In this document: piece by piece, positions 1 to 4,918 of the stretch | Position numbering within the stretch: the first letter of the stretch is position 1 | Layout of the letters: every line of letters begins with the position of its first letter | Source: JAJFTV01 sp964426355 | Lineage (GTDB): Bacteria; Chloroflexota; Anaerolineae; Anaerolineales; Anaerolineaceae | NCBI GenBank assembly: GCA_964426355.1 | Contig: CAYRRA010000181.1 | Span: 1-8,813 of the forward strand | Length of the DNA: 8,813 nucleotides | Direction of reading: 5' to 3' | Translations under genes and position numbers: made by a program | The notes under the pieces: model-generated | Databases searched by the model: none | What the model saw: only the letters and a program-made list of their open reading frames with translations | Told to the model about the DNA's origin: nothing

Positions 1-61
1 ATGCAGGCATATTGTATAAGCCAGACCCGCCGATAACGCCCAAAACAGGTGATTGTGTCAT
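1..61 (-). CDS. mtnP: S-methyl-5'-thioadenosine phosphorylase, N-terminal fragment (runs off left edge)
   Basis: The reverse strand from ATG at 61 reads MTQSPVLGVIGGSGLYNMPA before the window ends. The motif VIGGSGLY (residues 9-16) is the phosphate-binding N-terminal signature of the MTA phosphorylase / purine nucleoside phosphorylase type 2 family. These enzymes split methylthioadenosine with phosphate into adenine and 5-methylthioribose-1-phosphate in methionine salvage, in the cytosol. A strong ribosome site, GGAGGA (67-72 on the reverse strand), lies 5 bases before the ATG and fixes the start. The gene follows the FhaB-like gene by 50 bases in the same direction, so co-transcription is likely. 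Only 20 codons are visible, so a 6-oxopurine or methylthioinosine phosphorylase of the same family cannot be excluded. Confidence 0.82.
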   Translation of the reverse strand, partial: MTQSPVLGVIGGSGLYNMPA

Positions 62-66
62 TTATA

Positions 67-72
67 TCCTCC
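67..72 (-). promoter_or_regulatory. Shine-Dalgarno site of mtnP
   Basis: On the reverse strand this reads GGAGGA, 5 bases before the ATG at 61. It is the best ribosome site of the leftward operon and shows that mtnP is translated independently rather than only by coupling. Confidence 0.75.
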
Positions 73-111
73 GATTCGATTGAGCATGATGCTGCCCCTT
101 TGTGAAGTATT

Positions 112-534
112 TTACCCCTTGATTTCGATTTGTAATGAAATTTTTCCCATCGTTATCTCGTCACCAGTCACAATCACCATTGGGGTATACATTCTTTCAT
201 TGTTTAAAAATGTACCATTGGTGGATTGTAAGTCTTCGAGCCACCATTGTCCGTGATGGTATCTTAAGCGAGCGTGGTGTGAGGAAACGGTTTCATCCGG
301 TATGACAAGTTCACACGAAGATTCCCGTCCCAGGGTCAGTTCGGGTTGAGAGAAAACATGCGGTTCTTCTCCACTGCCGGTGAAGAAAATAGATAATGCT
401 GGAATGACCTGTGGCTTTGCTTTGTCGCTGACCATTTTCAGTTCTCGCCAGATGGCATAAACTGAGAAACCCAGGAAAAGGTAGAGGGATACGGCGATCA
501 GGATGCGGATGATGAGGACAATAACAGCGCTCAT
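112..534 (-). CDS. FhaB-like membrane-anchored FHA-domain protein
   Basis: This 140-residue protein has one N-terminal membrane helix (about residues 5-28), a short linker, and a C-terminal forkhead-associated domain (about 45-138). All the classic phosphothreonine-binding elements are visible: GR at 69-70, SSHHA at 84-88 and STNGT at 104-108. Size and layout match mycobacterial FhaB (FipA, Rv0019c): a short membrane stem and then an FHA domain facing the cytosol. The ATG overlaps the stop of the upstream FhaA-like gene as ATGA (531-534), which indicates translational coupling. No strong ribosome site precedes it. The likely role is recruiting Ser/Thr-kinase-phosphorylated partners to the membrane, in Actinobacteria for cell-wall synthesis or division. 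No kinase, phosphatase, rodA or PBP gene is in the window, so the partner is unknown. The FHA assignment is firm; orthology to FhaB is inferred. Confidence 0.9.
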   Translation of the reverse strand: MSAVIVLIIRILIAVSLYLFLGFSVYAIWRELKMVSDKAKPQVIPALSIFFTGSGEEPHVFSQPELTLGRESSCELVIPDETVSSHHARLRYHHGQWWLEDLQSTNGTFLNNERMYTPMVIVTGDEITMGKISLQIEIKG

Positions 535-1331
535 TCTTTGTTCTCACTCTCTTCGGAGGGGGTTTCCATCCGAGTGGTGTACACAATATCATTTTCATGT
601 TGGGCTGTTTTATCATCGTTTTCTTCGACGTAAATGATTGGGTGACCTGAAAGAGAAATCACATCCCCTGGTTTCAGTACATATTGCACGATTTTTCGCC
701 CATTTACAAAAGTTCCACCTTTTGAGTTAAGATCGAAAATGACAAAATTTCGCTGGATACAACGGATTTGTGCATGATCTCTTGAAATGTGAAGGTCTTC
801 AATGACCAGTTCATTGCTTTCACGCCTTCCAATGTTGATGACGGATTGGGTCAAGGGAAAGTGCATTCCGTTTTCCAGGATGAGAAAAGGACGTTTCTCA
901 ACAACGGGTGTTTTGGGTTGAGCGTCCGCAACTGTCGGTGAAAGAATGGCTGTTTTTGTACCTTGCTTTTCAAGCTGGATGGAAAAAACTCGCAGCTCAT
1001 TTTCATCAAGGTCAGGGTCTGCCTCAAGAAAAATGGAAGGCTTAACGGAGAAAAACAAACCGGCTTCAACAGCAGCTTCTTGTAACGCCAGGATCAGCAC
1101 TTCAATCAACTCTTTATCTGACTGCCATTCGACGAATGTGATTGGGTGTAATTGGATGGAAAACGTTGTCGGTAGCTCACTGAACTGATTAGCGTCAGCG
1201 GTGATTTGCTCCATGATGGCTGAAACGAAACTTTGAAAAAGCTTTTCTCGCTCACTCTTTCTGCTAATGGCTGTGCTGCTTTCGATCAGTCTTTGTAATA
1301 TTTGTTCAAGCTGGTCAATCTTTGATTTCAT
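531..1331 (-). CDS. FhaA-like protein: DUF3662-type N-terminal domain plus C-terminal FHA domain
   Basis: This 266-residue soluble protein has two parts. Residues 1-122 resemble the FhaA N-terminal domain (DUF3662): an opening LEQILQRLIES helix, a central SIQLHP strand, and a later FSIQLE strand. A linker (123-145) leads to an FHA domain (about 147-237) with GRR at 168-170, ISRDHA at 182-187 and SKGGTFVNG at 203-211. The usual Asn of the S-x-N-G-T loop is Gly here. A polar acidic tail ends the protein and contains YTTR (251-254), a possible phosphothreonine site. The order of an FhaA-like gene followed by a TM-FHA gene copies the fhaA-fhaB pair of Actinobacteria. The ATG at 1331 has no ribosome site, but a TATAAT lies 8 bases upstream, suggesting a leaderless or nearly leaderless message. 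The FHA call is firm; the DUF3662 call is by pattern only. Confidence 0.85.
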   Translation of the reverse strand: MKSKIDQLEQILQRLIESSTAISRKSEREKLFQSFVSAIMEQITADANQFSELPTTFSIQLHPITFVEWQSDKELIEVLILALQEAAVEAGLFFSVKPSIFLEADPDLDENELRVFSIQLEKQGTKTAILSPTVADAQPKTPVVEKRPFLILENGMHFPLTQSVINIGRRESNELVIEDLHISRDHAQIRCIQRNFVIFDLNSKGGTFVNGRKIVQYVLKPGDVISLSGHPIIYVEENDDKTAQHENDIVYTTRMETPSEESENKE

Positions 1332-1339
1332 TTATAATA

Positions 1340-1345
1340 ATTATA
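1340..1345 (-). promoter_or_regulatory. -10 box for the FHA/mtnP operon, placed for a leaderless start
   Basis: The reverse strand reads TATAAT, then 8 bases, then the ATG at 1331. With usual spacing, transcription would start within about two bases of the ATG. No convincing -35 box stands 16-18 bases upstream, and no Shine-Dalgarno is present. The leaderless reading is inferred from these two facts. Confidence 0.4.
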
Positions 1346-1399
1346 CCGAAAGGTTGTTAAGGTTTTGATAAAAGATGTTTTAATGCAGAGTTTATTTCT

Positions 1400-1428
1400 T
1401 TGAAACAACCCCTACCACAAAATATCTT
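1400..1428 (+). promoter_or_regulatory. Promoter of the archease-rtcB operon
   Basis: TTGAAA (1400-1405) and TATCTT (1423-1428) are separated by exactly 17 bases, giving a sigma70-type promoter with an expected start near 1435. This places the in-frame TTG at 1428 inside the -10 box and upstream of the transcript start, which argues for ATG at 1446 as the archease start. Confidence 0.5.
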
Positions 1429-1445
1429 TGGAATTGCATTGTATC

Positions 1446-1862
1446 ATGAATGAAAAAACATTCGGGTTTCGTGAAGAGAGACATACTGCTGATTGTGCAG
1501 TGTTGATTTGGGCAGCGACATTGGAACAACTTTTCATCGAAGCAGCAAAAGCGTTTTATGCAACGATGAAAATGGAGACTATTCTGGTCGAGCCTGCTGT
1601 TGAACGTTTTATTGAATTAGAGGCAATGGATACAGAAAGCCTGATCGTTGCCTTCCTTTCTGAACTGCTGTTTTTTGCTGAGGATGAAAAGACCGCATTT
1701 GATATCCAGTCACTGGAGCTTAACGGTTTTCAACTGAAGGCGAAGATGAATTGCCGCAGGGTGATAAGGATTGAAAAAGAAGTTAAAGCAGTGACATACC
1801 ATGAAATGGCACTTGAATGGACAGGGGAGCGATACCAGACGCGGATTGTATTTGATTTATAA
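1446..1862 (+). CDS. Archease (RtcB activator)
   Basis: Archease is a small metal-binding cofactor that speeds guanylylation of the RtcB ligase and allows multiple turnovers. From ATG 1446 the protein is 138 residues, the usual family size. The family marks are GFRE at 7-10, HTAD at 13-16 (Asp16 is a conserved metal ligand), an LFIEAAKAF helix, an LIVAFLSELL segment, VKAVTYHEM at 113-121, and the terminal VFDL with a second conserved Asp. The usual Glu before HTAD is Arg here. An in-frame TTG at 1428 would add six residues, but it lies in the predicted -10 box and is rejected. Only a weak ribosome site is visible. The rtcB gene follows after 48 bases, the classic bacterial and archaeal pairing, so the two are very likely co-transcribed. 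Confidence 0.93.
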   Translation: MNEKTFGFREERHTADCAVLIWAATLEQLFIEAAKAFYATMKMETILVEPAVERFIELEAMDTESLIVAFLSELLFFAEDEKTAFDIQSLELNGFQLKAKMNCRRVIRIEKEVKAVTYHEMALEWTGERYQTRIVFDL

Positions 1863-1878
1863 CAGGTAATGGATTTTG

Positions 1879-1891
1879 CTGAGTGACTCAG
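1879..1891. repeat. Perfect palindrome between archease and rtcB
   Basis: CTGAGTGACTCAG is a 6-1-6 perfect inverted repeat in the 48-base gap, ending 10 bases before the rtcB ribosome site. It could be an operator, or as RNA a short hairpin (CTGAG stem, TGA loop) that tunes rtcB expression. Its function is unknown and it may be chance. Confidence 0.35.
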
Positions 1892-1901
1892 TAAGTAATT
1901 T

Positions 1902-1907
1902 GGAGGA
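1902..1907 (+). promoter_or_regulatory. Shine-Dalgarno site of rtcB
   Basis: GGAGGA lies 3 bases upstream of the ATG at 1911, a short but usable spacing. It supports that ATG as the start. Confidence 0.65.
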
Positions 1908-1910
1908 AGG

Positions 1911-3362
1911 ATGATTGGAATTAACAACTTAACCAGGATCAGCGATTATGAGTGGGTGATCCCGCAGGATTTTGACCCCCAAATGCGCGTGGCGGTCAGG
2001 ATTTTTGCTTCACGGACATTATTAGAGCTTGCGTTGAATGACCGTTCGATTGAACAAGCAGTACATGCCGCCGCACTTCCGGGTTTGGTGGATGAGGTGA
2101 AAGTGATGCCGGATGTGCATCAAGGATATGGCTTTCCGATTGGTGGCGTTGCGGCAACTCATTATCAGGATGGCGTCATTTCTCCAGGAGGGATTGGCTA
2201 TGACATTAATTGTGGCGTTCGTTTGCTTGCTTCTGCCATTCCGTTGGCAGTTGCAGAGCCTTTTATGGCTGAAATAATCAATGGCATCAATCATGCCTGC
2301 CCAAGCGGTGTGGGAACTTCGGGGAGCTTGCGTTTATCCAACAAAGACCTGGAAGGCGTTCTGAATTCAGGTGCGCGCTGGTTGTTGAAAAACGGGATGG
2401 CGACAGAAGCCGATTTGCGCAGGACAGAGAATGGGGGCAGCCTTGAGGGTGCAGATGCAGCCGTTTTGAGCAAACGTGCTTTGCAGCGTGGTATCCCACA
2501 GTTGGGCACGCTGGGTTCCGGCAACCATTTTATGGAAGTGGGTGTGGTGGATGAAGTTTTCCACCTTGAGGCGGCTCGTGCCATGGGTTTGCAGAAAGGG
2601 TGCCTGACTTTGATGATTCACTCCGGTTCGCGCGGTTTGGGTCACCAGGTTTGTACCGATTATGTGCAGAAATTTCAGGGAGTGGTGCAGAGGTATGGAA
2701 TACATCTACCGGACCGCGAGTTGGTTTGTGCCCCATTAAGTTCGCCAGAAGGACAGGAATACCTTGTTGCCATGCGTACCGCAGCGAATTATGCTTTTGC
2801 AAACCGGCAAGCATTGGCTTTTTTTGCTCGCCAGGCTTTTGAAACTGTACTGGCAGGAAAAGTTCCCAACTGGCATCTGTACCAGGTGTATGACATCACC
2901 CATAACATGGGTAACGTGGAAACGCATGACATTCAAGGGAAAAAAGTAAAGGTTTGTGTTCATCGCAAGGGAGCAACACGTGCATTTGGTCCAGGAAGTG
3001 CTGGTCTTCCGGAAGAATATGGCGGTATTGGTCAGCCGGTTCTGGTGCCTGGCAGCATGGGAACAGCCTCATGGGTTTTAGCTGGGACGCAGCGGAGTAT
3101 GGAAATTTCTTTGGGGTCATGCTGTCACGGGGCAGGGCGTGTATTGAGCAGGCATGAAGCAAAACGACAGGTGAGAGGCGATGCTTTGAAAAGCCAGTTG
3201 GAAGACCGTGGCATTCTGGTGAGAGCTGGCTCTATGGGAGGGCTGGCTGAGGAAGCACCAGAAGCCTACAAGGATGTCGATGAGGTGATTGATACGGTTG
3301 CAGGTTCAGGGATTGCGATTAAGGTTGCCCGATTGCGCCCGCTTGCCGTGGTTAAGGGATAA
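1911..3362 (+). CDS. rtcB: RNA-splicing ligase RtcB (3'-phosphate/5'-OH, GTP- and Mn-dependent)
   Basis: RtcB joins RNA 2',3'-cyclic phosphate or 3'-phosphate ends to 5'-OH ends, using GTP and Mn2+, in tRNA splicing and RNA repair. The 483-residue protein is the long form, like Pyrococcus RtcB (481 residues), and aligns by eye along its whole length. Active-site residues are intact: Asp98 and Cys101 in GYDINCGVR, His206 in GSGNHF, His237 in IHSGSRGLGH, His331 in DITHN, and the guanylylated His406 in CCHGAGR. MPDVHQGYGFPIGG (66-79) and VHRKGATRAF (350-359) are also conserved. The C-terminus is complete (RPLAVVKG). Archease lies directly upstream, as expected for an archease-dependent RtcB. No RtcA cyclase or RtcR regulator is visible, so regulation is not of the E. 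coli type. The stop is one base from the convergent PHP gene. Confidence 0.98.
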   Translation: MIGINNLTRISDYEWVIPQDFDPQMRVAVRIFASRTLLELALNDRSIEQAVHAAALPGLVDEVKVMPDVHQGYGFPIGGVAATHYQDGVISPGGIGYDINCGVRLLASAIPLAVAEPFMAEIINGINHACPSGVGTSGSLRLSNKDLEGVLNSGARWLLKNGMATEADLRRTENGGSLEGADAAVLSKRALQRGIPQLGTLGSGNHFMEVGVVDEVFHLEAARAMGLQKGCLTLMIHSGSRGLGHQVCTDYVQKFQGVVQRYGIHLPDRELVCAPLSSPEGQEYLVAMRTAANYAFANRQALAFFARQAFETVLAGKVPNWHLYQVYDITHNMGNVETHDIQGKKVKVCVHRKGATRAFGPGSAGLPEEYGGIGQPVLVPGSMGTASWVLAGTQRSMEISLGSCCHGAGRVLSRHEAKRQVRGDALKSQLEDRGILVRAGSMGGLAEEAPEAYKDVDEVIDTVAGSGIAIKVARLRPLAVVKG

Positions 3363-3363
3363 T

Positions 3364-4425
3364 TTACTGGACGTAAATGGGATTTGAGAAGATCCACCCG
3401 CGCCATTTTCCCAGGTAATGGATGTAACATTCAACCCTGTACACACCTTTCTCATCAATGAACTGGGAGATGACATCGCGGTTTTTCCAGGCTTTTACCC
3501 TTTTACCGTTTTTCACGAGGATGCAACGCGTGCGGAAAGGAAGACGAATTTGAAGGGTAATCCCTTCACGTAGTGGGATGGCATCCCCCATCCAGGCTGA
3601 TTGTTCCTTCCCTTGCGCGGTGAAACGAAAACCTCGTGTGGAAGCTGGTAAATCGTAACCGACAAAAGCATTGCCCTGTCGAAGCGCGTTCAGCACCATT
3701 TTCCGGTCTTTTATGAAGTCACCGGTGAGAGCTTCAGGTGTAAAGATATGTGTGTTGACTGCCTGAAAATGATAGAGGTAAGGTAGTACTGTTCTTTTTA
3801 CCGGACCGATACCGAAATGGAGTGCATGAGCATCCGAACCGCCGACAGCCACTATTCTTTTACCTGTGAGCAGCAATTCATCCCATTTTTTGAGGGCAGC
3901 AGCAGGGGGAGATGAAGCCAGGTGGTTTGGAAAACTGGTATAGAAAAAGCCATCCAGATAATTGTGAACCACTTCTTTCATTTCGCTTAGACTGTTCCAT
4001 AGCTCAATGCCTGTATATCCGTTCACCTGCCAATCTTCCCATGAGATGTCTGTTTGGTGGAAAAGCGGCAGGTCTTGTTCTGTGGGATGGGCGATAAAGG
4101 TGAGGGCATTATTCTTGTTTGCCTGGTCGATCAGGGTTTGCGGGTCGTATGCATAATTTGCCAGGTCTTTTTCGCTGCCGATGACGAGCATGTGGCTTTT
4201 TTGCGGCAAACGGGCGGGATCGTGCACTTCCTGACCGATGAGCAACAGGACTTTATGCCCACCCTTTTCATAGTATGGGTCGATACCGCGTACGAGTACA
4301 TTATGGTCTGTAACGATGATGACATCCAAGCCGGCTATGTGTGCCTGTTCAGCGATTTGTCTGTGGGTCGAGCTTCCATCAGAGTAGACAGTGTGAATAT
4401 GTAGATTAGTGACCAATTCTTTCAT
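3364..4425 (-). CDS. PHP-domain metal-dependent phosphoesterase
   Basis: This 353-residue protein has an N-terminal polymerase-and-histidinol-phosphatase (PHP) fold with all four metal motifs: HIHT with His9 and His11, SDG with Asp16, VTDHN with Asp40 and His41, Glu66 in GQEVHD, His78, His113 in IAHP, and Asp198/His200 in GGSDAHA. The N-terminal half resembles the PHP family of DNA polymerase III alpha and bacterial nucleoside or histidinol phosphatases. The C-terminal part (about 262-353) looks beta-rich and ends WIFSNPIYVQ, a tail common in stand-alone PHP hydrolases. Substrate is not predictable; candidates are small phosphate esters or nucleic-acid ends. No signal peptide or membrane helix is present. 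The ATG at 4425 has no clear ribosome site. It diverges from secG, and the 65-base gap holds the secG promoter. The enzyme class is firm; the substrate is unknown. Confidence 0.9.
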   Translation of the reverse strand: MKELVTNLHIHTVYSDGSSTHRQIAEQAHIAGLDVIIVTDHNVLVRGIDPYYEKGGHKVLLLIGQEVHDPARLPQKSHMLVIGSEKDLANYAYDPQTLIDQANKNNALTFIAHPTEQDLPLFHQTDISWEDWQVNGYTGIELWNSLSEMKEVVHNYLDGFFYTSFPNHLASSPPAAALKKWDELLLTGKRIVAVGGSDAHALHFGIGPVKRTVLPYLYHFQAVNTHIFTPEALTGDFIKDRKMVLNALRQGNAFVGYDLPASTRGFRFTAQGKEQSAWMGDAIPLREGITLQIRLPFRTRCILVKNGKRVKAWKNRDVISQFIDEKGVYRVECYIHYLGKWRGWIFSNPIYVQ

Positions 4426-4430
4426 GATGG

Positions 4431-4460
4431 TTGACTGTTTTCCGTATTAACAGGTATAAT
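4431..4460 (+). promoter_or_regulatory. Strong sigma70-type promoter of secG
   Basis: TTGACT (4431-4436) and a perfect TATAAT (4455-4460) are 18 bases apart, predicting transcription from about 4467 and a 24-base leader before the GTG at 4491. The -35 box begins 6 bases from the start codon of the divergent PHP gene, so RNA polymerase here could also hinder that gene. Confidence 0.7.
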
Positions 4461-4478
4461 CAAGCCTGCTTAATTATC

Positions 4479-4484
4479 AGGAGG
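4479..4484 (+). promoter_or_regulatory. Shine-Dalgarno site deciding the secG start
   Basis: AGGAGG lies 6 bases before GTG at 4491. It settles the start against the in-frame TTG at 4431, which is part of the promoter -35 box. Confidence 0.8.
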
Positions 4485-4490
4485 TTCATT

Positions 4491-4724
4491 GTGGAACTTG
4501 CAGGTTACTTTCAGATTGCTACGATTATAACTTCAATTGCATTAATTGTAAGTGTTGTATTACAAAACAAGGGTATTGGACTGGGAGGTCTTACCGGCGG
4601 TATGGATTCTGGCAGTGTATTTACAGCCAGAAGAGGAATTGAGAAAACCCTTTTTATCATCACTATTGTGCTGAGTATTCTGTTCATCCTTCTTACGCTG
4701 GTTACGATATTTATTAGCAAGTAA
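4491..4724 (+). CDS. secG: Preprotein translocase subunit SecG
   Basis: SecG is the small inner-membrane partner of SecY and SecE that helps SecA-driven export. From GTG 4491 the protein is 77 residues with two membrane helices (about 7-25 and 53-75), joined by a cytosolic loop rich in glycine (GIGLGGLTGGMDSGS). The hallmark SVVLQNKG at 21-28, the loop, and the RRGIEKTLF entry to helix 2 all match SecG. A longer reading from TTG 4431 would add 20 polar residues and start in the -35 box, so it is rejected. The gene has its own promoter and is followed by a terminator, so it is probably a single-gene transcript. Confidence 0.93.
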   Translation: MELAGYFQIATIITSIALIVSVVLQNKGIGLGGLTGGMDSGSVFTARRGIEKTLFIITIVLSILFILLTLVTIFISK

Positions 4725-4746
4725 TTCCAGTTGTCCTATTCTGCAA

Positions 4747-4818
4747 AGAAGCCGGAGGAGTCATTGCCAGGTCAGATTTTGATCGTTGGCGATTCCCACG
4801 GCTTCTATTGTTTTTTTT
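4747..4818 (+). terminator. Rho-independent terminator after secG, long interrupted hairpin
   Basis: AGAAGCCG (4747-4754) pairs perfectly with CGGCTTCT (4799-4806). Inside it, GGAGTC (4757-4762) pairs with GATTCC (4791-4796) with one G-T pair, and GCCA (4766-4769) pairs with TGGC (4787-4790). A TATTG spacer is partly shared with the stem end and is followed by T8 (4811-4818). The whole is a stem of about 60 bases with internal loops, capped near GATTTTG, and it lies 22 bases after the secG stop. It most likely ends secG transcription. The length is more than a simple terminator needs, so a small structured RNA released from the secG message is possible. Confidence 0.65.
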
Positions 4819-4844
4819 AATCTGGTATGATTAAGCAACTTGTG

Positions 4845-4873
4845 TTGAAAAGTAATCTTTGAAATCGCACAAT
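4845..4873 (+). promoter_or_regulatory. Possible promoter of the solute-binding-protein operon
   Basis: TTGAAA (4845-4850) and CACAAT (4868-4873) are 17 bases apart, with a start expected near 4880. It lies after the secG terminator and before the first gene of a four-gene run, where a promoter is needed. The -10 match is only 4 of 6. Confidence 0.35.
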
Positions 4874-4918
4874 GCGGGTTTCTTTCCGAATGGATGAAAT
4901 CTTCTATCCCTTAACTAA

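Noticed and set aside
1428..1445. Archease start at TTG 1428.
   Set aside because: It overlaps the -10 box TATCTT; ATG 1446 lies downstream of the predicted transcript start and gives the usual archease length.
2291..2814. Long reverse-strand open frames inside rtcB.
   Set aside because: They lie opposite a complete, highly conserved RtcB and show no domain pattern or ribosome site of their own.
4431..4490. Extended SecG N-terminus from TTG 4431.
   Set aside because: TTG is part of the -35 box TTGACT, and AGGAGG with GTG 4491 gives a normal SecG start.
4764..4790. Signal recognition particle RNA (4.5S-like), because GCCAGGTCAG resembles the SRP core.
   Set aside because: The diagnostic GGAA tetraloop and AGCAG internal-loop bases are missing; the stretch is the apex of the secG terminator hairpin.
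4819..4918. Cobalamin riboswitch ahead of the operon that contains the corrinoid adenosyltransferase.
   Set aside because: The leader is under 100 bases and shows no B12-box-like sequence or long structured element.
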